Below are positions 1 to 4,939 of a stretch of 5,881 nucleotides of DNA, one piece after another. Under the pieces are notes generated by a model. That model saw only the letters and a list, made by a program, of their open reading frames with translations. It had not been told where the DNA came from and ran no database searches. The stretch lies in contig JAPLUS010000156.1 of the NCBI GenBank assembly GCA_026397495.1, forward strand, positions 1-5,881. The letters run 5' to 3'. This DNA comes from Candidatus Zixiibacteriota bacterium. GTDB lineage: Bacteria > Zixibacteria > MSB-5A5 > GN15 > PGXB01. How positions within the stretch are numbered: position 1 is the stretch's first letter; each line of letters begins with the position of its first letter. The position numbers were made by a program, and so were the translations under genes.

Positions 1-703
1 GCAGAGAAATAGCCAGCAGCAGAAGGCCAATGCCGATTTTCAAGGGCAAACCGACAATAAAAATATTCATCTGCGGAACTGTGCGCGCCACGACACCCAG
101 AGCCACTTCGGTCAGAAATAGAGTAATTATAACGGGAGCCGATAGCTTTATGGCAATAACGAAGGTATAGGCGCAATAGCGGATCAAAAGATCACCGGCA
201 TTGCCGGCAAAATTAAAAACTCCAACCGGGACCAGCTTATAGCTGTCGGCCAGCGCGGAAATGACGGCATGATGACCATCAATGGCCAGAAATATCAGAG
301 CCGCTATAATAAACCAAAACTCGCCTATGATCGCGACTTCCGTTCCGGCATCGGGATCAAGAATATTGACTATTGATAATCCTATTTGATACCCGACAAT
401 ACTCCCGGCCATCTGGATCGCTATAAACAGCAGAGAAAAGAAGAAACCGATTATGAATCCAATCAGCATCTCTTTCCCCGCCAAAATCGCCAGGATCCAG
501 ATAGAGTCAATTTTGGGTATGGGGGCCTGTGAAATAGCCGGGATAAGAACTATGGCCAGAATAATTGCCAGCCCCGCTTTAATCGTCGGAGGGATTGTCC
601 TGTGACCAATAATTGGAGCGCTGATAAAAAGACCGGCCGCACGGAACGAGACCAGCAGGAAAAGCTGGAGTTTATCAGCGTTATATGTTACGAACTCAAA
701 CAA
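1..703 (-). CDS. fliR: Flagellar export gate protein FliR (3' end cut by window edge)
   Basis: FliR is an inner-membrane subunit of the flagellar type III export gate, where one copy joins FliP and FliQ in the channel that admits rod, hook and filament subunits. Translating the minus strand from 703 gives 234 codons with no stop before the window edge. The family is usually about 250-265 residues, so roughly the last 20-30 are missing. The protein is a series of hydrophobic segments (about residues 12-32, 42-56, 68-98, 124-142, 175-197, 213-234). Family-like stretches are GYQIGLSIVNILDP (104-117) and VPQMNIFIVGLPLKI (209-223). The start is uncertain. An in-frame TGA at 734-736 bounds it upstream, and the only usual start codon before the conserved N-terminus is TTG at 701-703, giving LFEFVTYNADKLQLFLL. 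An AAGGA lies only one base before that TTG, closer than normal. The gene follows fliQ after an unusually long gap. Confidence 0.95.
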   Translation of the reverse strand, partial: MFEFVTYNADKLQLFLLVSFRAAGLFISAPIIGHRTIPPTIKAGLAIILAIVLIPAISQAPIPKIDSIWILAILAGKEMLIGFIIGFFFSLLFIAIQMAGSIVGYQIGLSIVNILDPDAGTEVAIIGEFWFIIAALIFLAIDGHHAVISALADSYKLVPVGVFNFAGNAGDLLIRYCAYTFVIAIKLSAPVIITLFLTEVALGVVARTVPQMNIFIVGLPLKIGIGLLLLAISL

Positions 704-735
704 ATCCTTAATACCTACAGTACGGGTTATTCGTC

Positions 736-754
736 AAGACTTTAATCAAGTCTT
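736..754 (-). repeat. Short perfect inverted repeat upstream of fliR, alternative to the one at 740-771
   Basis: AAGACTT (754-748 on the minus strand), the 5-base loop GATTA, then AAGTCTT (742-736) form a perfect 7-base stem. The first arm can also pair with AGTCTT at 774-769, so this region has competing folds. It lies 33 bases before the likely fliR start. The stem is AT-rich and would be weak as RNA, and no T-tract follows it. Confidence 0.45.
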
Positions 755-771
755 ATGCCAATTGACTAAAG
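740..771 (-). repeat. Inverted repeat upstream of fliR
   Basis: On the minus strand CTTTAGTCAA (771-762) is followed after 12 bases by TTGATTAAAG (749-740). The arms pair over 10 positions, with one G-U wobble if transcribed. Beyond one mismatch, about three further positions can also pair. No U-run follows, so it does not look like an intrinsic terminator. It could be an mRNA hairpin or a DNA operator. It shares bases with the shorter repeat at 736-754, so the two cannot form together. The pairing is read directly from the sequence; any function is inference. Confidence 0.5.
745..761 (-). promoter_or_regulatory. Sigma-54-like promoter sequence before fliR (tentative)
   Basis: The minus-strand sequence TTGGCATAAGACTTGAT resembles the -24/-12 consensus TTGGCAYRNNNNTTGCW. 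The -24 GG is present and the spacing to the -12 element is right, but the -12 element reads GA instead of the highly conserved GC. A start of transcription about 12 bases on would fall near 734, leaving about 30 bases before the likely fliR start. Sigma-54 drives middle flagellar genes in many bacteria, which makes it plausible. The -12 mismatch and its position inside an operon make it uncertain, and no activator site was identified. Confidence 0.25.
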
Positions 772-798
772 ACTCCCGCTAAGATATAAGCGTTTGTA

Positions 799-906
799 TT
801 ACAAGATGTTGAGACGGGTCCAAAAAAAGAGGAATGGAAATGTAATAATAGAAAGGGAAAATATTGCCCCTGTTGCCAGAAATATTTTCAGCCGGAGTTC
901 TTTCAT
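799..906 (-). CDS. Possible 35-residue single-span membrane protein, coupled to fliQ
   Basis: This small ORF is not a family I recognise. Its ATG (906-904) overlaps the fliQ stop codon in an ATGA, the same arrangement that links fliN to fliO here, so translational coupling is plausible. It reads 35 codons to a TAA at 801-799. The product starts with a basic stretch (MKELRLK), followed by a hydrophobic segment from about residue 8 to 29 containing GAIFSLSIITFPFLFFW, then a short tail TRLNIL. That is the shape of a one-helix inner-membrane peptide, in a place where the neighbours are also membrane proteins of the export gate. Against it: it is very short, has no good Shine-Dalgarno of its own, contains a run of T, and hydrophobic ORFs arise by chance in T-rich sequence. 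It is in a different frame from fliR and is not a missing FliR N-terminus. Confidence 0.35.
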   Translation of the reverse strand: MKELRLKIFLATGAIFSLSIITFPFLFFWTRLNIL

Positions 907-1166
907 ACGGTCGGGATCATCCCATAAACTCGGTGGGTAAATTCCACCATTTTATTAATAATCCAGGGCAAAAATATCAGCAGTGATATGGCGACGACTA
1001 TTATTTTAGGAATAAAGGTTAAAGTCATTTCGTGGACTTGAGTAATAGCCTGAAAAATCGAAATAATAAGGCCTATCAGAAGTCCGGAGATAAGCATTGG
1101 GGCCGAGACCAGAAGCATTGTCATGACAGCATCCCGGGCCAATGACACAACTAATTCAGAAGTCAT
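903..1166 (-). CDS. fliQ: Flagellar export gate protein FliQ
   Basis: FliQ is a small inner-membrane subunit of the flagellar type III export gate; several copies pack around the FliP-FliR core. The 87-residue product matches the usual length of about 89. It has two membrane segments (about residues 15-38 and 52-72) and the conserved stretch FQAITQVHEMTLTFIPK (38-54) between and into them. The ATG at 1166 follows the fliP stop by 14 bases. An AAAGG (1180-1176) sits about nine bases before it, which supports this start. The stop overlaps the ATG of the 35-codon ORF. Confidence 0.97.
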   Translation of the reverse strand: MTSELVVSLARDAVMTMLLVSAPMLISGLLIGLIISIFQAITQVHEMTLTFIPKIIVVAISLLIFLPWIINKMVEFTHRVYGMIPTV

Positions 1167-1180
1167 TCAATAGAACCTTT

Positions 1181-1930
1181 CTAATGAAATGATTCAACCA
1201 GAGATTTTACAAGCAAATACCACCCGTCCACAAGGACAAAGAGCAATATTTTAAAGGGCAAAGCCACAATTGTCGGGGGCAGCATCATCATACCCATTGA
1301 CATCAATACCGCCGCCACAATCATATCAATTATCAAGAATGGCACAAACACCAAAAAGGCAATCTGAAAACCGGTGCGAAGCTCCGAAAGAACAAAACCC
1401 GGCACAAGAATATGTAGAGGGACATCATCGGGGGAATTGGGACGCGGTATATTGCCCAGATTGATAAATAGAGCCAAATCTTTTTCTCTTGTTTGAGCCA
1501 GCATAAATTTCCGGAAGGGGGCTATCCCTTTATCAAAAGCTTCCTCTTTGGTAATCTTATTATCAAGATAAGGTTTAAGCCCTTCATTATAGGCTTTATT
1601 GGCCATCGGGCTAATAATAAAAAAAGTCAATATTAAGGCCAACGAAATCATTAACTGATTAGGCGGTAACTGCTGTGTCCCAATCGCCTGACGAAGGAAA
1701 CCAAGCACGATAATTATCCGTATGAAGGAGGTAATCATTAAAATAATTGATGGCGCCAGTGTTAAAATGGTAAGCAATAGTACAATCTGCAGCGTGGCGG
1801 AGAGATCCCCCGGCTTTGAGGATTGTCCTAACTCAACTGAAATTTTAGGGATGGCCTGGGCTTCCGCTGAGCCCGTCAGGGCCAGCACCAGCAGCATCAT
1901 CGAGACTACTATTATAAGCTTCTTTTTCAT
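1181..1930 (-). CDS. fliP: Flagellar export gate protein FliP
   Basis: FliP forms the pentameric core of the flagellar export gate with FliQ and FliR. The 249-residue product is the normal length. Residues 1-24 look like a signal peptide (basic MKKK, hydrophobic core, SAEA then QAIP), as in many FliP proteins. Conserved blocks are SFIRIIIVLGFLRQAIGTQQ (68-87) followed by LPPNQ, and PFLIIDMIVAAVLMSMGMMM (197-216) followed by LPP. The second holds the methionine-rich loop that gates the pore. Four hydrophobic segments lie near 47-68, 93-109, 186-211 and 220-243, besides the signal peptide. The first ATG is chosen for the basic residues; an in-frame TAG lies two codons upstream, so no earlier start exists. 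The nearest purine-rich site, AGGA, is only one base from the ATG, which is odd. Confidence 0.97.
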   Translation of the reverse strand: MKKKLIIVVSMMLLVLALTGSAEAQAIPKISVELGQSSKPGDLSATLQIVLLLTILTLAPSIILMITSFIRIIIVLGFLRQAIGTQQLPPNQLMISLALILTFFIISPMANKAYNEGLKPYLDNKITKEEAFDKGIAPFRKFMLAQTREKDLALFINLGNIPRPNSPDDVPLHILVPGFVLSELRTGFQIAFLVFVPFLIIDMIVAAVLMSMGMMMLPPTIVALPFKILLFVLVDGWYLLVKSLVESFH

Positions 1931-1965
1931 ATCCTATGAAATAATTAAATCCTATTTATCTATTG

Positions 1966-1981
1966 GACGGATTAGTCCGCC
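1966..1981 (-). other. Small hairpin between fliO and fliP
   Basis: Just after the fliO stop the minus strand reads GGCGGA-CTAA-TCCGTC. This gives a 6-base stem (one G-U pair as RNA) with a 4-base loop, inside the 56-base fliO-fliP gap. No T-run follows, so it is not a standard terminator. It could affect mRNA processing or stability, or be chance. Confidence 0.3.
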
Positions 1982-1986
1982 ATTTA

Positions 1987-2598
1987 TTATTGAACCGTTA
2001 CCGGTCTATCAACATCTTCAGAACTTTTCGATATGCTTATTCTCCGGGCACTGAAAGCTTTAATTTTTTCTTTGGCATCAATAAGAATATTTTTGAATCC
2101 GACATTTGATTTCTCGAGTGTAGATTCAGCGGTAATTTGGGCCGTCTCTTCGGGATTCAATTCGGCTAGAGCGGTCATATTCCCCTCACTGACCCCAACC
2201 AGCACCGCTCGCCCTCCAAAGCGGACCAAGGACACGGATTTTTTCTGCGCTATATAGGTTGTCTCCAAAACCTCGATTAGCCGACTTCCCCTGTTAGCAG
2301 AGAGTTTTGCCCCCATCATTTTTTTCAAAATAAACAGAAAACCATAAATGGCGCCTACGACCACCACTAGAGCGCCAATCAGTTTAGCAAGGGAAATCAC
2401 TACCGATTCACTATCGACCGCTTTGACCTGAGTCTCATTGGGCCCCATTATCTTGATTATTGAGGTATCAGCTGGAGTATTGCCGCCTGAATTTTCATAT
2501 GCAGCCGAAGAGACGCCGGTCAATTTGGTTATCAACAGGACAGCCATGATCATGGCCGCCAACATAGCTATCAGAAAGCCGGTTTTCTTCTTCTTCAT
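1987..2598 (-). CDS. fliO: Flagellar biosynthesis protein FliO
   Basis: FliO is a membrane protein that helps the FliP ring of the export gate assemble. Identification rests on position between fliN and fliP and on the family layout, because FliO is poorly conserved. The 203-residue product has a basic, hydrophobic N-terminus that looks like a signal peptide (MKKKK, core 8-24, possible cleavage after SSAA at 33). A loop follows, then a membrane segment at about 68-91 (ISLAKLIGALVVVVGAIYGF) ending in KK. A cytoplasmic domain holds GSRLIEVLETTYIAQKKSVS (104-123) and VRFGGRAVLVGVSEGNMTAL (125-144), typical of FliO. The C-terminal tail (about 155-203) is charged. The start ATG overlaps the fliN stop as ATGA, implying coupled translation. 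Confidence 0.9.
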   Translation of the reverse strand: MKKKKTGFLIAMLAAMIMAVLLITKLTGVSSAAYENSGGNTPADTSIIKIMGPNETQVKAVDSESVVISLAKLIGALVVVVGAIYGFLFILKKMMGAKLSANRGSRLIEVLETTYIAQKKSVSLVRFGGRAVLVGVSEGNMTALAELNPEETAQITAESTLEKSNVGFKNILIDAKEKIKAFSARRISISKSSEDVDRPVTVQ

Positions 2599-3119
2599 TG
2601 CAGATTTTTCACTCTCTCTTCAGGCGATATCAGTTGCGTGATACGAAGTCCAAAATTCTCTTCAACAACCACGACTTCGCCGCGAGCTACACATTTTTGA
2701 TTAACCAGCAGATCAACCGGTTCACCAACCAACTTATCCAATTCAACCACTGAGCCGGGACCGAGCGACAGAATATCGGCGATATTCATCTTTGCTCGCC
2801 CCAGTTCAATGGAAACCGGTAAGTCAACATCCATAAGCAATTCAATATTCTGAGATGTCTTCTCCTGACCAACCGCCGAAAGCTGTTGAAAATTAGCTTT
2901 CTTGACTGTCACTTCGCTTGGTTCATCAGTATTTTCTATGGCGGAATCATTCGTATCTACTCCTTTAAGGACATTACCGGCTGAGTTCTGACTCGGCGAG
3001 GCATTAGAAGCCTGGTCATCAGGGGAAAAAGATGATGCCGGCGGCGCGGCCGAGATCTCTTCCGCCCCATTTGAGACTACCTCCTCAGGGGATATTTTAA
3101 GATCATTTTTATCATCCAT
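2595..3119 (-). CDS. fliN: Flagellar motor switch protein FliN
   Basis: FliN forms the lower part of the cytoplasmic C-ring with FliM. It takes part in switching of rotation and in docking the export ATPase complex. The C-terminal SpoA-type domain spans about residues 91-170. It begins NIELLMDVDLPVSIELGRAK, continues through ILSLGPGSVVELDKLVGEPV and the segment NQKCVARGEVVVVEENFGLR, and ends in ITQLIS. The first 90 or so residues are acidic and rich in Ser, Ala, Pro and Asn, and are probably disordered. This makes the protein 174 residues, longer than the roughly 137 of the enteric form. The ATG at 3119 is supported by AAAGGAG at 3136-3130, which overlaps the end of fliM. The gap to fliM is 7 bases, and the stop overlaps fliO. 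Confidence 0.96.
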   Translation of the reverse strand: MDDKNDLKISPEEVVSNGAEEISAAPPASSFSPDDQASNASPSQNSAGNVLKGVDTNDSAIENTDEPSEVTVKKANFQQLSAVGQEKTSQNIELLMDVDLPVSIELGRAKMNIADILSLGPGSVVELDKLVGEPVDLLVNQKCVARGEVVVVEENFGLRITQLISPEERVKNLQ

Positions 3120-3126
3120 AGTTACT

Positions 3127-4119
3127 TCACTCCTTTATGATATGGGGATATAAATTCATGATTTGGCAGGCTCGTCTCTTGCCAAAAAGGCCAGGGCGAC
3201 ACATATATTTCCTTTTTTTGGCCACAAGCAAATCGACCGTTCCATTAATCTTTTGATCGGTAACAATGACATCATGCATTTTCAGATTTATGAAATCCTG
3301 CATTGTTAAATGAGTTTGGGCCATTATAACCGATAGTTCCACCGAAATGTTATTTAGATTTTCACGATTGATGTCCCGATTTCCTTGAAGATTTTTGCGC
3401 TTGGTGGCATCAATCCAGTTTTGAGCCGATAGTTTGCCAAGAACCGGTTCCAAGGAAACATAGGGATAACAGATGGTTACAAGACCGGTCGTGCTGAAGA
3501 TCTTTAACTGGGTGGAAATAACAATAACCGTTTCATTGGCCGGAACCACTTGCACAAACTGCGGGTTGGTCTCAAAGGACTTCTGCCCGATATGAATCGG
3601 AATAATGTTCTGCCATGAGTTTTCCAAATCGCCATATACACTTTGAACGATTTTGGTCATCACTGTTTTCTCAATTCCGGTCAATTCTCTTTCAATTTCA
3701 AGAATCTTTTCTCCACCACCGAACATCCGGTCGATGAAGGCAAAAGCCAGGGCCGGGTTGAAATCCATTATGCATAAACCATCAAGAGGCGGCGCCGCAA
3801 AGGTGTATGTACAGGAGGGTGACATCAGCGACATTACATATTCCGAATAGTTAATTTGATCCACTGAGATAAGATCGACATCGACCATAGTTCGGAGCAT
3901 AGCTGAGAGGGTGGAACTGATATGGCCGGCAAAATTGTCATGCATATTCTCAAGCGTCCTTACCTGGTCTTTGGAAACACGGTTGGGGTGTTTGAAGTCA
4001 TAATTGACGACCGAGTGCGCCTGCTCCGCTCGGCTGCGGGAAGGATCCTGCTCAGGCTCGCTTGACGACACCGTCGTCAGCAACGCATCAATCTCTTCCT
4101 GTGACAGTATCTTAGCCAA
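3127..4119 (-). CDS. fliM: Flagellar motor switch protein FliM
   Basis: FliM is the C-ring protein that binds phosphorylated CheY and, with FliG and FliN, sets the direction of rotation. The 330-residue product is the usual length. The N-terminal LSQEEIDALL (5-14) is the CheY-binding motif, followed by a flexible linker to about residue 38. The CheC-like middle domain (about 45-235) begins YDFKHPNRVSKDQVRTLENM (40-59) and includes FIDRMFGGGEK (128-138), corresponding to the FliG-binding GGxG region. The C-terminal SpoA-type domain (about 255-325) contains ISVELSVIMAQTHLTMQDFI (258-277). The start is TTG, not ATG: GAGGAGA at 4131-4125 lies six bases before it, and translation from there gives exactly the conserved MAKILSQEEIDALL. 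It lies 21 bases after fliL. Confidence 0.98.
   Translation of the reverse strand: MAKILSQEEIDALLTTVSSSEPEQDPSRSRAEQAHSVVNYDFKHPNRVSKDQVRTLENMHDNFAGHISSTLSAMLRTMVDVDLISVDQINYSEYVMSLMSPSCTYTFAAPPLDGLCIMDFNPALAFAFIDRMFGGGEKILEIERELTGIEKTVMTKIVQSVYGDLENSWQNIIPIHIGQKSFETNPQFVQVVPANETVIVISTQLKIFSTTGLVTICYPYVSLEPVLGKLSAQNWIDATKRKNLQGNRDINRENLNNISVELSVIMAQTHLTMQDFINLKMHDVIVTDQKINGTVDLLVAKKRKYMCRPGLFGKRRACQIMNLYPHIIKE
3130..3136 (-). promoter_or_regulatory. Ribosome binding site of fliN, overlapping the end of fliM
   Basis: AAAGGAG on the minus strand overlaps the last codons (Lys-Glu) of fliM and abuts its TGA, ten bases before the fliN ATG. Ribosomes finishing fliM would pass over it, which suits coupled production of the two C-ring partners. 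Confidence 0.75.
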
Positions 4120-4124
4120 TGAAA

Positions 4125-4131
4125 TCTCCTC
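4125..4131 (-). promoter_or_regulatory. Ribosome binding site that decides the TTG start of fliM
   Basis: GAGGAGA on the minus strand, with six bases between its GGAG and the TTG at 4119-4117, is well placed for initiation. It makes the TTG the likely start and keeps the full CheY-binding N-terminus. Confidence 0.8.
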
Positions 4132-4140
4132 TATCCATAA

Positions 4141-4695
4141 CTATTGAAGGACAAAATCGGTGAAATAAACGGCCGCCAGATCGTCAATCCCCAGAAGCTG
4201 CTCTATTCGTTTCTTTATTTGATATCGGGTTATTTCTTTCTGTTTGGTATCCGACAATTGTTCCATTGTCTTTGAGCCCAAAATTGTAATGAGGGCATCC
4301 CGAATAAGAGGCTGCCGTTCTTCAAACAACTTGGCTGTCTCCGGCGAGCCGACCTCAAATCCCACCGACACTGATAGAAACCTGGTTCCACTGGTACCCG
4401 ATGGGTTGACAATTATATCATCCATTTTGTAGACAGTGCTCGGCCCTTCCGCTTTGTCTTTCTTTTCCACTTTTTTGCCTGCGACGGGCTTGTCCTCGGC
4501 AGCCGCTTCCTTACCATCAACCTTTTTGGATGACCCCATTAATCTGGTTCCGACAAAATATCCGGCGGCCACCGCAACTACTCCAATGGCAATATAGATT
4601 ACAAAGGGCGGCAGCTTTTTCTTCTCTTTCTTCTCCGTTTCATTCCCGGCGGGCGTCGGTTCCTTCGGGTCCAATTTTTCATCCTTTATGGGCAT
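4141..4695 (-). CDS. fliL: Flagellar basal body-associated protein FliL
   Basis: FliL is a single-span inner-membrane protein with a periplasmic domain that gathers around the stator units and supports motor torque, notably during swarming. The 184-residue product has a charged cytoplasmic N-terminus with a basic cluster (EKKEKKKLPP, 21-30). One membrane helix follows at about 31-50 (FVIYIAIGVVAVAAGYFVG), then a Lys/Glu/Ala-rich linker (about 55-85). The FliL domain covers about 87-184, with YKMDDIIVNPSGTSGTRFLS (89-108) and a C-terminal stretch ending YFTDFVLQ, as is typical for the family. The ATG at 4695 has AAAGGAG at 4708-4702, six bases before it. It follows flbD by 26 bases, and no motA or motB lies between them. 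Confidence 0.96.
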   Translation of the reverse strand: MPIKDEKLDPKEPTPAGNETEKKEKKKLPPFVIYIAIGVVAVAAGYFVGTRLMGSSKKVDGKEAAAEDKPVAGKKVEKKDKAEGPSTVYKMDDIIVNPSGTSGTRFLSVSVGFEVGSPETAKLFEERQPLIRDALITILGSKTMEQLSDTKQKEITRYQIKKRIEQLLGIDDLAAVYFTDFVLQ

Positions 4696-4721
4696 ATAAA
4701 ACTCCTTTTAATTACTTTTCC

Positions 4722-4925
4722 TTAGCTGTCTGCGAGTCGACTGGTTCCGGTGGCCAGCCTTCTAAAGGCGGCCACCTTCTTTATAATCTCATCGGGACTC
4801 TCCTTAACCATTATTTTCTTGCCATCAATCAGGCTGACAAGGGTATCGGGAAGCGACTCGATGAATTCTATCAAATCGTCGTTTATCACTATCTCGGCAT
4901 TATTTAATTTGGTCAGTTTAATCAT
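4722..4925 (-). CDS. flbD: Small flagellar protein FlbD (SwrD-like)
   Basis: This 67-residue protein fits the FlbD family, found next to flgE and before the stator or fliL genes in many flagellar operons. The Bacillus relative SwrD raises flagellar power for swarming; the molecular mechanism is not settled. It should not be confused with the Caulobacter response regulator of the same name. Visible family features are the start MIKLTKLNNAEIVINDDLIE, the following FIESLPDTLVSLIDGKKIMV, and an EIIKKV helix. There is no signal peptide or membrane segment. A weak AGGT lies about ten bases before the ATG. The gene starts 14 bases after the flgE stop. Confidence 0.93.
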   Translation of the reverse strand: MIKLTKLNNAEIVINDDLIEFIESLPDTLVSLIDGKKIMVKESPDEIIKKVAAFRRLATGTSRLADS

Positions 4926-4939
4926 CTAAGAGCTACCTA

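Noticed and set aside
707..735. Sigma-70-like TTGACG with a TATTAA 18 bases on
   Set aside because: The -10 match is poor and it would place the transcript start on top of the likely fliR start codon.
704..902. Intrinsic terminator between fliQ and fliR
   Set aside because: No hairpin in the gap is followed by a T-run on the minus strand, and the T7 tract near 826 is not preceded by a stem.
1722..2054. A 110-codon open frame on the plus strand
   Set aside because: It lies antisense across the start of fliP and the end of fliO, both clearly coding on the minus strand, and the peptide has no recognisable family features.
4230..4412. A 60-codon minus-strand frame inside fliL
   Set aside because: It is an alternative frame of the conserved FliL domain with no independent ribosome binding site.
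4530..4907. A 125-codon open frame on the plus strand
   Set aside because: It is antisense to flbD and the start of fliL, which are well supported. The translated peptide is irregular and matches nothing I recognise.
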